DNA of 64,000 nucleotides from Diphasiastrum complanatum (GCA_029204225.1 CM055096.1:32864487-32928486); one strand, 5' to 3'; counted from the first letter of the stretch, positions 1 through 11,996 are shown. Notes: generated by a model from the sequence alone, not told the origin. A program made the numbers and translations.

Positions 1-2063
1 ACCCCTGCATGGAGGGACATTGATGAGAGCCATGTCCACAACATTGGTTCTGAGTGGGAGCAGCTCAGGACAAGAGAGCTTGTTGCAGAGCGAGACACTG
101 TCGAGAGGGACTTGGACCCCATCAAGAGATCGTGGGTCCAGTATAAACTTTATACTTATGCTTCGTGAATTGCGATCTAACTGAGTAGTAACTGTTCACC
201 ATGATTCATCTATGGCTGTGTTGAAAGCTCTGACTTCTAAGTAGTAAGTTGAAAGTTGATTCTTGAAGTTCTAAGTTTCGACTAGTAGTTGTTTGTCATT
301 GTGTTCACTTTCAAACGGGAATCAACTATGTAGGTTTGGATGCAGCATCATTTCAGATGGCTGGAGTGATACAAGGAAGCGCCACATCCTGAATATATTG
401 GTGTCTTCCTGTATGGGCATTGAGAACCATTGATGCCTCTGATATAGGCACATTTGTCACCGAAGAGTATATGTTTGGCCACATTCATAGAGCCATTGAG
501 GATATGGGGCCAGCCAATGTTGTGCAGGTATATAACTTAACTGTTATAATTTGTAACTTGAAACTTGTGTCCACTCTCAAGTCCCAAATCATGATTTATA
601 TATAGCATGCACGATGCATGTTGCATCAATGTCATTGTCAAATGATCATGAATCATGATTTGTAGTTAGTAATGTAATTACTATTGTGACCTGTGCTGCA
701 CATTGTCTGGACCTCCTATTTGAGGATATAGCAAAGTTGCCTTGGATCAAGGAGGTGGTTGACACAGCACGATTCCTGGAGAGGTTTGTCACCAAGAGAC
801 CGAGAGTGCTGAGCATGTTCAGGGCTCATTCACAGCTCGAGGTTTTGAGGCATGCCCACACCAGGTATACTACATACCATCCGACCTCTAACCTTTGAGT
901 CGTTATTGCTTAATCACTCGTAGCATTTTGCAAATATTGCACAATAAATCGTCAGGCGCTGCAGCCTGTGCCTTACAAATTCAGAGGGCTGCACCTTGGG
1001 CCTTCTATATGAGTTTATGGATAGGATTGGTGAGCATCTCCGTACATCCACTGCCATCAGTGCTACTAGGTATATACTAAACAATTTTGACTTGTCACTA
1101 AAATTTAATCCTTGTGTAGTAAGTTGACTTGTACTATGTAGTATGTACGCTCAATCATCAATGTGGAGTGGATGCTAGCAAGTGCTCATTGAAATTTTGT
1201 AATTCTGAAATCATAAATGCGAATAGCAAAATGTCATTGACACATTGCCCGCCTATGTTAAATGTACGGGCTAGAAGAGATACGGGATCGATGGCAATAA
1301 AGATGGGATTGGTTCCATCATCCTCTATATGTAGTGGCCCATATCCTTCACCCGTTGTGGAGGAGTCCAGCCCAGTATCGAGATAAGGAGCTTCTGAATG
1401 GGTGGAACACCTACATTCAAGCAGTCTATCCTAATCAATAATATTGCTAGTAGCTACTAGCTACTTAGTTAGAACTTACTCGTAACTCTACCAACGGTAA
1501 ACCTATAGCTTCTAAGTTCTGACTTACAAGTATCTACTATCTACTATCTAACCTTTTGAAACTTTGATTTAGTTGAAATTTAATGCAGATCAATCCTGAT
1601 GAGATTGATGTGACAAAAGTTCCAGATTTGCCACCAAGGGACTAGGCGGAGGACGTGTATGCTTTGCTCTATGAGGAGACCGCAGGTTAGAACTTTGAAC
1701 TTACAAGTTAGTTTGAAGAAAGGTCGTGTCTTTGGAAATTGGTGTTGATAACTATTACCCTCATTGTGCGTGTTGCCTAGTTGTACTCATTCACCATTTT
1801 TGTGTGCAGGGGTTACCACCAGAGCTGCCACGAGGACACCGAGGAGGCTGAGACAGGAATCGAGCTTCACGCTCCCGTGATGTTGAGGATGAGGAGCCTT
1901 TGGCCTCATCCACAGAAACCTCTGACTTAGAGGAGTATGTTGATGAGGAGGATGATGATGATGAGGCAGATGATGAGGCAAAGGGGCAGGGCAATGATGA
2001 TGATGATGATGTGGCAGAGGAGCCTCCACGCAGAGCTCGGAGGGTCATAGATGATGCATCATA
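1..2063 (+). pseudogene. decayed hAT-like (DUF659) transposase gene
   Basis: Several separated reading blocks give the order expected of plant DUF659/hAT-type transposases. A block near 335-528 contains ISDGWSD followed by TIDASD and NVVQ. A block at 686-865 begins TCAAHCLDLL and runs to HTRY. Later come short blocks near 1000-1070 and 1590-1690, then an acidic tail at about 1890-2063 rich in D and E, ending with a basic patch. Some joints look like introns (a CAG/GTA boundary near 528, AG before 1810), but frames break near 420 and 1860, a stop lies inside the block near 1645, and the usual segment between NVVQ and CAAHC is missing. I read it as an inactivated transposase. The family call is by motif resemblance. 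The 5' part lies outside the window. Confidence 0.6.
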
Positions 2064-2418
2064 GTTTTTATTCAATGCTCAGTTAGATAGTAGATACTAT
2101 ATGTGAGAGACTTGTTGAGACTTATTGAGCGACATTGTTACTAGGTCATGACATGACATGCACATTGTATTTAGTATCGTATGTGGTCTATTGAGTTCAC
2201 TGTTTGAACTTTGAACTTTGATCATTAATGATTTATAAACTATGACTATCATTGTCAATATTACGTTTGAGTCTTCATTGATCAAACTATAAGTTATAAC
2301 TAAGTTCTAATTTCTTTCTAGGTTAATGTGCATTGTGAATTCAGAATTGTAATTTGTAATATAATATATGATATATTAGAGCTCACAATTGTAATCACAA
2401 ATAAGAAATAGATTATAG
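2064..2418. other. AT-rich spacer, nothing recognised
   Basis: This stretch between the transposase relic and a microsatellite is AT-rich. I see no coding block, terminal repeat or RNA gene in it. Confidence 0.5.
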
Positions 2419-2460
<42 letters not shown>

Positions 2461-2472
2461 TAGAGAGAGATG
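2419..2472. repeat. (GT)n(GA)n microsatellite
   Basis: About 16 GT units are followed by interrupted GA units. Read on the minus strand this is a (TC)n(AC)n tract directly downstream of the LINE coding fragment that ends near 2490, so it may be the tail of that element. Confidence 0.9.
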
Positions 2473-2489
2473 TGTGAGGTTTGAACAAG

Positions 2490-3635
2490 TCATCTTTGTC
2501 TCTGAGTAGCGTGTTGGTGTCGTCTCTGTTGCCGTGAAGTTGTAGGCTGTGGCCTGTGGGCTGGTTGTCTCTCTGGACGTCTACATTGTCTCTGCCGTCT
2601 ATGTATGGAAGCATCTGGAATCTCAGCCTCTCCGTCAGAATCAATACTCTCCTGTCTCTGTCTCCGGCGAGATAAGCACCCCTGGATGCTCAGTTGTAGC
2701 AAGGGGAGGGTGTATGTGTCAAGACTCACCATACGCAAGTCTGACATCTCCCGAATCATCAATGCAACACATCTGGGGTCCTCATATGATATCAAGGTAG
2801 AGAGCGTGACTAGGTGATCTCGAAACAAGCAATAATATCTCCCTCGGATCTCATAGTAAGTAGGGCATCTGAAGAGAAAATTAAACTCATCCTCTACATC
2901 GTGTGTATCACACATACCACAAATCCGAGCCTCTCACGGGGTGCCACTATATCTGCCAGTCTCAATGGCTAGCTGGTGAGAGGAAACCCGAAACTGACCC
3001 ATCATTGTCCACAGTCTATGTGAGATACTCTCCATTAGATATCCGGATACTATAGGATACCCATCGGGATCACGGGATAAAAAATGTCTGCGATAAGACT
3101 GTCTTCGCCCGATGAACCTGCCAAGTGCTCTGTAGGTACGAACCTGCCAAGTGCTCTGTAGGTACGCCCTATACAGATGGCCCCGAACATACTGATGAGT
3201 ACCAGCTGGTAGGTCAGTAATATGAATAGTCAATGTGGAAAGGAGACGACAAGCCTGGGAATACCACGAGAAAGAGTGTCTCTCAGAATGTAAGTGCTGG
3301 GATGATGACAAAGCTGCTGCAGCACAGTGTGTCTCCACCCTGGAGATCCTCCAGTCGCTATATGAATGTGACAATATGGAACAGTGCCTCTAGTTGAATG
3401 GGGGGGACGACAAACTCTGCCAGTATAATATGATGTGATACAAAGGGCTTAGCCTGTATCATCCGCGATAGCATATGGATCTGGAGTCATGAGATGCACG
3501 CCCACTCGGTGGCTGTCAAGCCAGTATTCCATGTCTCTGCTGCGTACAGGGTGGAGGGGACTACCATAGTGTCAAAGAGTCGGCACTTACTAGTCGCATC
3601 CCCATAGGAGCGTGGATTTCCTCTGGTTTCGTGGA
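2490..3635 (-). pseudogene. LINE (non-LTR retrotransposon) ORF2 C-terminal fragment, copy 1
   Basis: Read right to left, the fragment starts at KCRLFDT...LYAAETW (about 3600-3520), the region after the RT palm in LINE ORF2 proteins. It continues through SRMIQAKP and ends with a cysteine motif, CGMC followed by EDEFNFLFRCP, at about 2930-2850, as in the zinc-finger tails of LINE proteins. A basic, glutamine-rich tail runs to 2490. Several frame breaks and a 26-bp tandem duplication (3114-3139 and 3140-3165) make it a pseudogene. The endonuclease and most of RT are absent, so it is 5'-truncated as LINE copies usually are. The same family occurs at 12520-13465 on the other strand. Confidence 0.7.
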
Positions 3636-3666
3636 CCATGATGGGCAATGGGGGAGATGGCGATGT

Positions 3667-3880
3667 CCCAGTCAGTGTCAGCGCAGGTTCAGCGATGGGC
3701 AGGTCAGCAGGCAGCATCCGCAGGGCGCCTCACAGTCAGCAGGTCCGCAGGTGGTGTCTGCGCCAGCAGGTCCGCAGGAGTCTGCGCCAGGTCAGCACAT
3801 CAACGGCCTGTCAGCATCATGCCAGGTCAGCCCCCAGGTCAGCGTCAGGTCAGCACCAGGTCAGCTGCGGTGGAGGTAGA
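3667..3880. repeat. CAGGTCAGC-type short repeat array
   Basis: The 9-mer CAGGTCAGC occurs six times, starting at 3700, 3788, 3823, 3835, 3846 and 3857, among many variants such as CAGGTCCGC and CAGTCAGC. Spacing is irregular. It abuts the truncated end of LINE copy 1. Long open frames cross it on both strands, but these follow from the repeat and I do not call them genes. Confidence 0.75.
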
Positions 3881-3959
3881 GCTGAGCATAACCTGACAGC
3901 AGGCTTGCATGAAACACCTGAATCTTGCTAAACTGCTCTAGAGAATTCACTGAGCAATG

Positions 3960-4312
3960 TTAGAGGAAACATTTTGATGTAGATTAGCATTTTGCGCCCC
4001 TCCTCGATGGTGCTTTCCCAAGATGACGGCAATGTAGGCACCCTCCCAAGTGCAATGGCAGTAGTGGAGATACACATTCAGGGCCGATGGTCACAGAAGA
4101 GTTCCGATTAGCGATGGTACCTCCCAGGTCCAATGACAACAGTTAATCAGCGTACCTCAATCCTCCAACAACAATCTCCAACAACAACGAGATGGGCAGA
4201 ACAATCCTCCTATTGATAGCATTAGCGATGGCACTCTTCTCCTAGGTGTGACGGCAGTAGGGCAACAACCCTTCCAAGGTCGATGGTAGCAAGCGATGGA
4301 TGCATAGTAAGC

Positions 4313-4351
<39 letters not shown>

Positions 4352-4414
4352 AGCTTGAGCTTGTATGCAACATGCCATAACACGCACTTTTTAGTATACC
4401 AGACATAAAGTCTA
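3960..4414. other. non-coding spacer with a GA microsatellite
   Basis: No coding block is recognised. A GA run sits at about 4313-4347. Short motifs resembling 'cgatggca/cgatggtacc' recur loosely between 4000 and 4290. Confidence 0.5.
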
Positions 4415-4687
4415 AAAATGCCCAACTCCAAAATCATCATTGCAAAGCACTAAGTTTAATTGAATGAGATCAACCTCTGAACTTTGTTAAGATAGACATC
4501 ATAAGCTGCATCTATAAAGAACCCCATTGTGTCCACAAACCCCCTGGAGTGCAACAAATCACTAGAATCGGTTGCATATAGAAAATGCCCGACTCCAAAA
4601 TCATCATGCCAAAGCACTGAGTTTGATTACATGAGATCAGCGACCTCTGAACTTTAATAAGATAGAAATAATGAACCACATCTATAA
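4415..4687 (+). repeat. diverged tandem duplication, period about 167 bp
   Basis: Copy 1 (about 4415-4518) and copy 2 (about 4582-4687) both begin AAAATGCCC, then AACTCC or GACTCC, then AAAATCATCAT. Both continue through CAAAGCACT, GAGATCA, CCTCTGAACTTT and CATCTATA. They differ by substitutions and small indels. No function is apparent. Confidence 0.75.
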
Positions 4688-4814
4688 TCAGTTCTCCAAA
4701 GAAATGCCCCGAGGTTCTAATGCAACCAAGTAAACTCACCAAATGAATAAAGGTTGGATTTGAGTTAAAGTCTTCCTTCTACGAATAAAAAAAGTTCATA
4801 AGTATGCACCCTCC

Positions 4815-5042
4815 TTACCCACGAGGCCGCAGCCTTCTTAATGTGAAGGTTGAGGCCCTTACTGACTTAGGGCACTCCAATTGCAGGTCATGGCTGTGCC
4901 TTCTGATAGCACTTTCAGGTGGTTCTTACATTCAGCGTTCTTTCTCATGAATGATCTGCCCTCTTGTTTAAAAAAGGAAACCTCTTTCCTAAGTCCTTGA
5001 AGCCTCTTGGTGTTTGATTCTTATGCGCGGAATTTTATAAGG
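4815..5042 (+). repeat. dispersed repeat R1, copy a
   Basis: This segment aligns along its length with 52876-53121 in the same orientation. Shared blocks include CTTAGGGCACT, AATTGC, TTTCAGGTGG or CTCAGGTGG, TTTCTCAT, CCTAAGT and GCCTCTTGGTGTTTGA. No ORF, terminal repeat or target duplication is evident. It could be part of an unrecognised non-autonomous element. Confidence 0.7.
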
Positions 5043-5317
5043 CCAATAAACCCTCATTGAGGTGGGCCTTCTCTTATATTTAGTTGACCTTTTGAGTATA
5101 TAGCAATGAGCATAAGGGAAAAGTATTCTAAGTTGCACTTTTAGTTTACTTTCTAGAGTTGAGCAGCTGGTTGATTCTAAGACATGTTGTCATATACATT
5201 CATACGGTTAATACTGTAGCAGAGCATTAACTGATAGTGCTAGAGATATTTTGATCTTATGGGGGCCTATGGATCCATTTATCATTTTGGCCCATTGGTT
5301 CTTTCAGGGTCCAATAA
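5043..5317. other. spacer upstream of Copia-A, nothing recognised
   Basis: No LTR start or primer-binding site is seen before the gag remnant, so Copia-A has lost its 5' end here. Confidence 0.5.
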
Positions 5318-7275
5318 TTGATTCATAAACTTTTATGGACTTTTCAAGTACCTCATATTAGGTCTTGTAAGACATCTAAAAGTGCGTGGGATACACTTTA
5401 TACTATGTATAGAGTCAAAAATCCAGCAAGAGTGGTGTATCTTAGAAATCAGCTTTCTTTGTTGAAGATGCAAGAAAGGGATCAAGTGACCAATCACTTG
5501 ACGAAGATCAAGGATCTTCGTGAGGAGCTTCTCAATATTGATGAGATAATTGAGGATGCTCAATTTGTTTCCATTACTCTCAACTCATTACCCTCATCTT
5601 ATCTTCCATTTGTTTCATCTTTGAGTATCTCTCTTAGGGGACAGCAACTCTCCTTTGATGAACTTGTTGGGCTGCTTCTTCAAGAGGAGCAAACGAGGCA
5701 AAACTTTGCGGGTGACACTCAACAAGATCAAGCTTTCTTCACGAAAGGCAAGGGCAAAGGCAAGTCAAAAGGAAAGGGGAATCCTCCTTCCAAGGATGAG
5801 CAAAAGCCCGTTGGAGGTCAAAATGTCAACACTCAAAAGAAGAAAGGGAAGTGCCATTATTGCAAAAGGTATGGGCACTTCATCAAGGATTGTAAGAAGA
5901 AGCTTGCGAAAGAGGAGAGTAAAGGAATTGATACTAGTGCTTCACTCGCTACGTTGGAGCAAGAGCTTGAAGCTAGTGGTGATCTCTTCAACCAAGACTA
6001 TGCTTTTGTGTCTGATATTGCTTCTACTAGTACTACTACATCTATGAAGAATTCAGATTCTGTTTTGCAAGTTGCTGATTTTCAGCCCATTGAATGGGTG
6101 ATTGATAGTGGTGTTACTCGTCATATGACTTCTCGTAAAGAAACATTCACTAAATTAGTGAAAGTGCAAAATGGAAGTGGAGATGGCCCGTTGCATGCTC
6201 AAAGCAAAGGGGCTGCCTCACAAGTTTTGGGCTGAAGCGGTTATAACGGCAACATACATAAGCAATCGTTGTCCTACTAAAGCATTGAAAGTATTAACTC
6301 CTTATGAAGTTTGGTATGGAAAGAAGCCTACAATCTCTCACTTTCGCATTTTTGGCTGTACGGCTTATGCTTTTGTTCCAAATAAACTTCGTACAAAGCT
6401 TAAGGATATAGTAGTGAAAGCAAAGGCTATAGGCTGTTCAATTTGAGCACTAACAAGATTATTGTTGGTCGTGATGATTTTGATGAAAAGAATTCATTGG
6501 ATGTGGCCCCAACTCATATCTTGAAGGGGGACAGCCCACATAGTGTGAATGTTGAAGTTTTTTCAGATTTGGTACCATCTTCTATTGCTGGAGATAAGGG
6601 GCAGCAATCAACCAGTTTCGACTTGCCCAACACCTCATCAAGTTTAGAGCCTAATGTTCATCAAGAACCGCCCATTGTTGCTCATAATCAACCTGCAGGA
6701 ACTGTTGGACAACAAGGACCATTTTGGAAGATCTTGGACAGCCAAGTGCGGTGTCGAAAGATCTTGGACAGCAAATTGTAAGAAGAGAAATGGTTGTTGG
6801 ACAGCCCAAAACAGTCCCACGGTGGTTGTTGTCGACTTTGCAGGACAGCAAAGTAAGTTCATTTTATGATGGAAAGACACGTGCCTCTACAAAATCAGTG
6901 GACTATGCTGATTTTTCAGATTTTGCTCTTACATCTCATGGAGATGTTGTAGAAGAACCTGTTTTCTATGAGCAGGCCAAGGGAGTAAAATGTTGGGAGG
7001 ATGCGATGCAAGATGAGTATGACTCACTTATGAAGAACCAGATTTGGGTTCTTGTTGATCTTCCTCATGGGAAGAAGGAATTGGTTCTAAATGGGTATAC
7101 AAAATCAAGTATAAGGCAGATGGTACCATTGAAAGGTACAAGGCAAGGCTCATTGCCAAAGGCTATGCTCAGCAAAAGGGGATTGATTATGAGGAGACTT
7201 TTTCTCGTATTGCTCGGATGACTGCCGTGAGGGTAGTAACCTCTTTGGCCTTAGCCAAATTATTTCGTTGGCCAT
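5318..7275 (+). pseudogene. Copia-A: truncated Ty1/Copia gag-pol relic
   Basis: The first reading block (5318-6235) is a gag of the UBN2 type, with a KSAWDTL motif, a zinc knuckle CHYCKRYGHFIKDC (CX2CX4HX4C) at about 5852-5893, and a protease start, WVIDSGVTRHMT, near 6095-6130. At about 6170-6190 it jumps to the C-terminal part of integrase (KFWAEAV...YEVWYGKKP), so protease C-terminus, integrase zinc finger and catalytic core are deleted. After a frameshift near 6435 the integrase tail and an acidic linker continue. RT begins at WEDAMQDEYDSL (about 6990), shifts frame near 7085, reaches the KARLIAKGYAQ region, then ends at 7243-7275 against an opposite-strand Copia. No LTRs remain. Retroviral-type gag, protease and pol functions are inferred from family motifs; the copy cannot be active. 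Confidence 0.9.
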
Positions 7276-9565
7276 CTTCGCTGCTGCTACGTACTCTGCT
7301 TCGCAGGATGACTGGGCTACAATGGTCTGCTTCTTGCTGACCCAGTGAATTGCTGCTACTGATGCAATGGTGCATCCTCCTGAGACACTTCTACAGTCGT
7401 CCTTGAGAGATGCCCAACTAGCATCGTTGTAGGAAAGTATCCTGAAATCTGCACCACGACAATAACACAAGCCATAATCCCTCGTTAATTGAAGATATTG
7501 CAAAATTCGTTTTGCAATCTTCCAATGTGTCGAGCCTGGATTCGTGCAGAATTGGCTCATCCTAAATACTGCATAAGCAATATCAGGACGTGTATTGTCA
7601 TCAAGGTACATTAGTGATCCTATCAGCTTCCTGTAAGGTGTGAGCTGCATCTCTTCTCTCTCTTCCTCAGTCTTTGGACAGTCATCATTCGTCAGCACCG
7701 TCCCTGCAAGCATTGGAGTGTTTGCTCCTTTGCAGTTCAGCATCCCAAAGTCCTCTAGGATCTTTTGGGTGTATCTGGACTGGTGAAGGTATAACTTACC
7801 TCCCTCGTAGTCCCTTTCAATTTGCAAGCCTAGGTAACACCTGGCTTCTCCCAGATCCACTATCTCGAAATGTTTCGAGATGTCTGCCTTTACTTTAGCT
7901 ATTAGGTGCTCACTCCTGCAAAGTATCAAAGTGTCGTCCACATACACAACCACAATGATGATCTGCCCATCTATAACTCTGACATATACATTTGAATCAG
8001 CCAACAGAGGCTTGAATCCTAATGATTTAAGGGCTTGATCTTTCTTCTTGTACCATTGTCGGGCTGATTGTTTCAGACCGTAGATGCTTCTATGCATTCT
8101 GCATGCATAGTCAGGAAGTGAATTCGAGACATATCATGGGGGTTGATCCGTGTAGACCTCTTCGTCTGATTCGCCATGCAAGAAGGATGTCTTCTCGTCC
8201 ACAATGTGGATCCTGAGGTCATAAGCTGCTGCATATGCAAACAACAGATGTAAGGACGAATGTTTGATGACAGGAGAGAAGGTTTCAGAGTAGTCAATAC
8301 CGTATCTCTGAGAGAAACCATTTGCTACCAGTCTTGCCTTGTATTTAGTGATGTTCCCATCTGGTCTGTATTTGAGTTTGAAAACCCATTTGCATTTGAT
8401 AGTCTTGCGCTTATGTGGTAATGGCTCCAACGTCCATATCTGGTTCTTCCTCATGGACTCCATCTCTTCGTTCATGGCTTGGATCCATCTGTCTTTTTCT
8501 GGATCTTCAATCGCCTCCTCGAAAGTCTATGGTTCGCCACTGAACCCGCAGAACTCTTTTGATGTGGAAGCTGAGCTGCCTGGCACATATCTTGTTGGCG
8601 CTCTTCGTGGTCTTGTCGACCTTCTAGGAGATCCTTCTGGAACAGCTATGCCTTTGCCCTTGTCTGCTCTACTCGGTCCGGAACCACCTTGGTTCACAGG
8701 AACTGAGGCAGCATGTTGCCTCTCGAATCTTTCTTCGTCAGATTCGTCGCTCGAATGGGAGACGACTCGAAAATCTTCGTTTTCGTGTTCGTCTGCTGCT
8801 CCCTCTGTCACTGGCGGCAGGTCATAGTACTGTCTCTCCAGAACTTTGTAACTGACAGGATCGTCGTTGGCCATTGTCCTACTCTCATCGAATCTAACAT
8901 CTCCCATTGTTTTCACAGTGTTCGTCGCTGGCATGTAGATTCTGTAGTATGTTGAATTGTTGTCATAACCTACCAGAAATCCCTGCTCGGCTTTCTCATC
9001 ATGCTTCTTACGAAGCTTATCAGGAATATGTGCATAAGTTGCACAGCCAAAGATTCTGATGTGAGACAGGTTGGGATTTCTACCCCACCACAGCTCATGT
9101 GATATCGTGTGAGGGACACCAGACTTACCTATCTTGTTCTAGGTGTATGCGGCTGTAGCTACTGCTTCAGCCCACAGTGCCCTTAAAGCCGTCGAGTAGG
9201 CCATCATGCATCTGGTTGCTTCCATTAGGGTCCTGTTCTTTCGTTCAGCAATACCATTGTGCTGCGGTGTGTAGGCTGCAGTTCTTATGTGAATGATACC
9301 ATGATCATTGCAGAAGTCAGTGAAGCGATTCGAGATATATTCGCCACCTCGATCTGTTCTGATCTGCTTCACCTTGCTGCATGTACATCTCTCTACCCAA
9401 TTCACATATTCTGTGAATTTATCGAGCGCTTCAAATTTATTCTGAATGAAATACATTGTGACAAATTTGCTATAATCATCAATGAAGGTTATGTAATACT
9501 TTGAACCTCCTACTGAGATCACGTTGAATGGTCCGCAGATGTCAGAGTGCACTAGCTCCAGAATC
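7265..9565 (-). pseudogene. Copia-B: integrase, RT and RNase H relic on the minus strand
   Basis: Reading leftward from 9565, an integrase core begins at HSDICGP, continues with FIDDYSK and RTDRGGEY, and reaches the catalytic glutamate in NGIAERKNRTLMEA. After a stop near 9139 come the integrase tail and an acidic linker (8934-8527). RT follows: KWVFKLKYRPDGNITKYKA, then IYGLKQSARQW and the catalytic YVDD at about 7935. RNase H motifs SSCEAEYVAA and ANEIIWLR lie at about 7310-7260. In-frame stops and frame changes near 8130, 8500 and 9139 break it. Gag, protease and both LTRs are missing. Its RNase H end runs directly into the RT end of Copia-A. Confidence 0.9.
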
Positions 9566-9725
9566 TATCAAAATGAGCATCATCTCAGATTTTAACGATA
9601 TGTTAAAGCTGAAGTACAAAGCGTTTTTCAGGATCCACATTAAGGGGGAGTGTTAGATTTTTTATGCTCAGTCTTAAACATATCGTTCAAGTAATGAGCA
9701 TCCTGAAAAACTAAAGGCCGACTAC
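9566..9725 (+). mobile_element. Copia 3' end remnant with polypurine tract and LTR start
   Basis: A short coding tail ends in a stop just before AAGGGGGAG (9642-9650), a typical Copia polypurine tract. TGTTAGATTTTTTATG follows at 9651 and looks like the first bases of an LTR. About 75 bp later the sequence changes to Copia-C integrase. This is therefore the 3' tail of yet another element, cut on both sides. Confidence 0.55.
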
Positions 9726-11950
9726 ATGTTTTCGGACCTTCACATTTTTCCCTTCTTTAAAAGATTCTCTTTTATCGAAATATTTGACTATCTAGCATCA
9801 TTCGACATGCATCATCAGTTCACCACCAGCTACACACCACAACAGAATGGAGTAGCCGAAAGGAAGAACCGAACATTGCTAAATGCAGCACGATCGATGA
9901 TGTCAAATGCTCAGCTCGCTATCTACAGAACTATTCGAGTACCAAAGCAGTCGACTCAAAGACTCCCTTCGAAGCTTTCTATGGCTACAAACCGAGTCTA
10001 AGACACCTCCGAGTGTTTGGTCGTCTTAGCTATGTACACATTCCCTCTGATCTGAGAAAGAAGCTTGACCCTGTTAGCTGCAGGGGTATCTTCATTGGAT
10101 ACTCGCAGTCACACAAGGCATATAGATTTTTTGATGTCGAAATGAGTCGGATCTCAGTTAGTCGAGACGTAGTCTTCCTTGAAGACAAATTCTTCAACTT
10201 CAAGCAAAAGCAGCCAATGCAAGAGTTCGTCCCAACGACTCCCATCACCATCGACAGGCCTCGACCTGCGACTGTTTCGACGGACATCGAAGATATCCCT
10301 GTCGCACAACAAGGAGAATCATCACCTCAGCAACCGGCTATTGTTCGAAAATCTGCAAGACATCGACAAGAACCTGATCGTTTCATCCCTCAGACATTCA
10401 TATGAACCCACTTCAGCAACAGAAGCATTGTCAAGTTCAAATGCAGACAACTGGCATTGTGCCATGCATGCTGATACAATTCATTGATGAAGAACAAGAC
10501 CTAGCGTCTTGTCGAAGCTCCTATAGATGCAAAGATCATCAACATTAAGTGGATCTTCAAACTGAAGCTCAATCCAGATGGTTCAATAGCCAAATGGAAA
10601 GCTTGTCTAGTCGTCAAGGGATCGAACAAACTTATGGGATTGACTACTCTGAGACTTACAGTCCAGTAGTAAGACTTCAGTCAATTCAATCTTTATTCGC
10701 CTACGCAGCTACCAAAGATCTGGAAATACACCAGATGGATGTTCAGACAACCTTTCTGAACGGATATATACAAGAAGATATCTATATCTATCAACCTGAA
10801 CGTTATGTCCTTCAAGGCCAAGAACACAAAGTATGTAAGTTGCAGAATGCTATCTATGGGCTAAAGCAAGCTCCAAGGGCCTGGTTTGATATAATCAATC
10901 GATTCTTGTTGCAACATGACTTCATCCTGAACTCTGCTGACTCTAATGTTTATCTCAAACACAGAGGCTCAAGCTATGTCATAATAGTTCCATGTGTTGA
11001 TGACTCACTGATCATTAGCACTTCGAATCAGCTGAGACGAAGAATCTTCTGTCGAAGGAATTCGAAATGACTGATTCAGGCCCTGTGCACCACTTTCTGG
11101 GAATCAAGATAAACAGAGACAGAGCAAAGAGAAGTATCACACTAAGTCAAGAAAGGTATCTAACGAGTGTACTCTACATGTATGGCATGGAAAACTACAA
11201 GTCAACAGACTCGCCTATGGATCCATAATTCAAACTGTCAAAGGAGACTGATGCAAAGAAGAAAGAGATGTGCAAATACCCCTATTAGTCGATAGTCGGA
11301 TCGATCATGTACACCATGGTCTGCACTAGACCTGATCTAGCATTTACAATCAACACATTGTCACGGTCTATGTCCAATCTTGGCCTACCTCACTAGAAGG
11401 CTCTACTCAGAGTACTAAGATACATTCAAGCCACTAAGCACCATGCTTTGTGTTATGATGGAAATACAAATGATGCTTTGACATTAACTACTCATTCTAA
11501 CTCTGATTGGGCTGGTAATGTGGACACAAGAAAATCCACATCTGGTTATCTTTGCTTTCTAGCTGGTGGACCCATTTCATGTAACAGTCGAAAGCATAAA
11601 TGCATTTCTTTGTCCTCCACAGAATCAAAATATGTCATCGCTACCTCTGCAGTAAAGGAAATCATCTGGCTCAGAAGATTGTTTCAGGATCTTATGATCA
11701 TTCAAATCAGTCCAACTATACTCTATTGCGACAATTATAGCTGGATTGCTCTATCTTGAACCTACGAACTCACTCTAAAACTAAACATATTGAAGTTCAA
11801 TTTCATTTTCTTAGAGAAAAAGTTCAGAATAAAGATGTCAAATTAAGTTATTGTCCTACGGCCAAAATGTTGGCTGATATCTTGACTAAGCCTCTGTCAA
11901 GAGAAAAGAATGTTACATTATGTAGCTTGCTCAATTTATTTTCATGATCC
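9726..11950 (+). pseudogene. Copia-C: integrase C-terminus, RT and RNase H relic
   Basis: The relic starts inside integrase at HHQFTTSYTPQQNGVAERKNRT (about 9809-9875), so the first two catalytic aspartates are missing. The integrase tail (10013-10405, FGRLSYVHIPSDLRKKLDP...GIFIGYS) and a linker follow. RT has KWIFKLKLNPDGSIAKWKA near 10549, QMDVQTTFLNGY, IYGLKQAPRAWF, and CVDD at about 10990 in place of the usual YVDD. RNase H shows HSNSDWAGN, SSTESKYV, KEIIWLRRL and ADILTKPLS near 11870-11900. Stops and frameshifts at about 10001, 10405, 11070, 11228, 11287 and 11756 inactivate it. It keeps a polypurine tract and part of a 3' LTR. Same broad lineage as Copia-D and Copia-E by sequence style. 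Confidence 0.9.
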
Positions 11951-11966
11951 TAGGAATTAAGCTTAA

Positions 11967-11996
<30 letters not shown>
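11967..11996 (+). repeat. expanded polypurine tract: run of 30 G
   Basis: Thirty consecutive G bases lie between the Copia-C RNase H end (CTTAA) and the LTR start TGTTGG. The position is that of the plus-strand priming tract, which elsewhere in the window is only 5-6 G long (for example at 9644 and 45113). Either slippage expansion or an assembly artefact could explain the length. Confidence 0.85.

Noticed and set aside
1787-2075. Minus-strand frames rich in His and Ser
   Set aside because: They are shadows of the Asp/Glu-coding tail of the hAT relic on the plus strand.
9600-9710. Possible hairpin around the isolated polypurine tract
   Set aside because: The matching words occur in the wrong order to fold into one stem.
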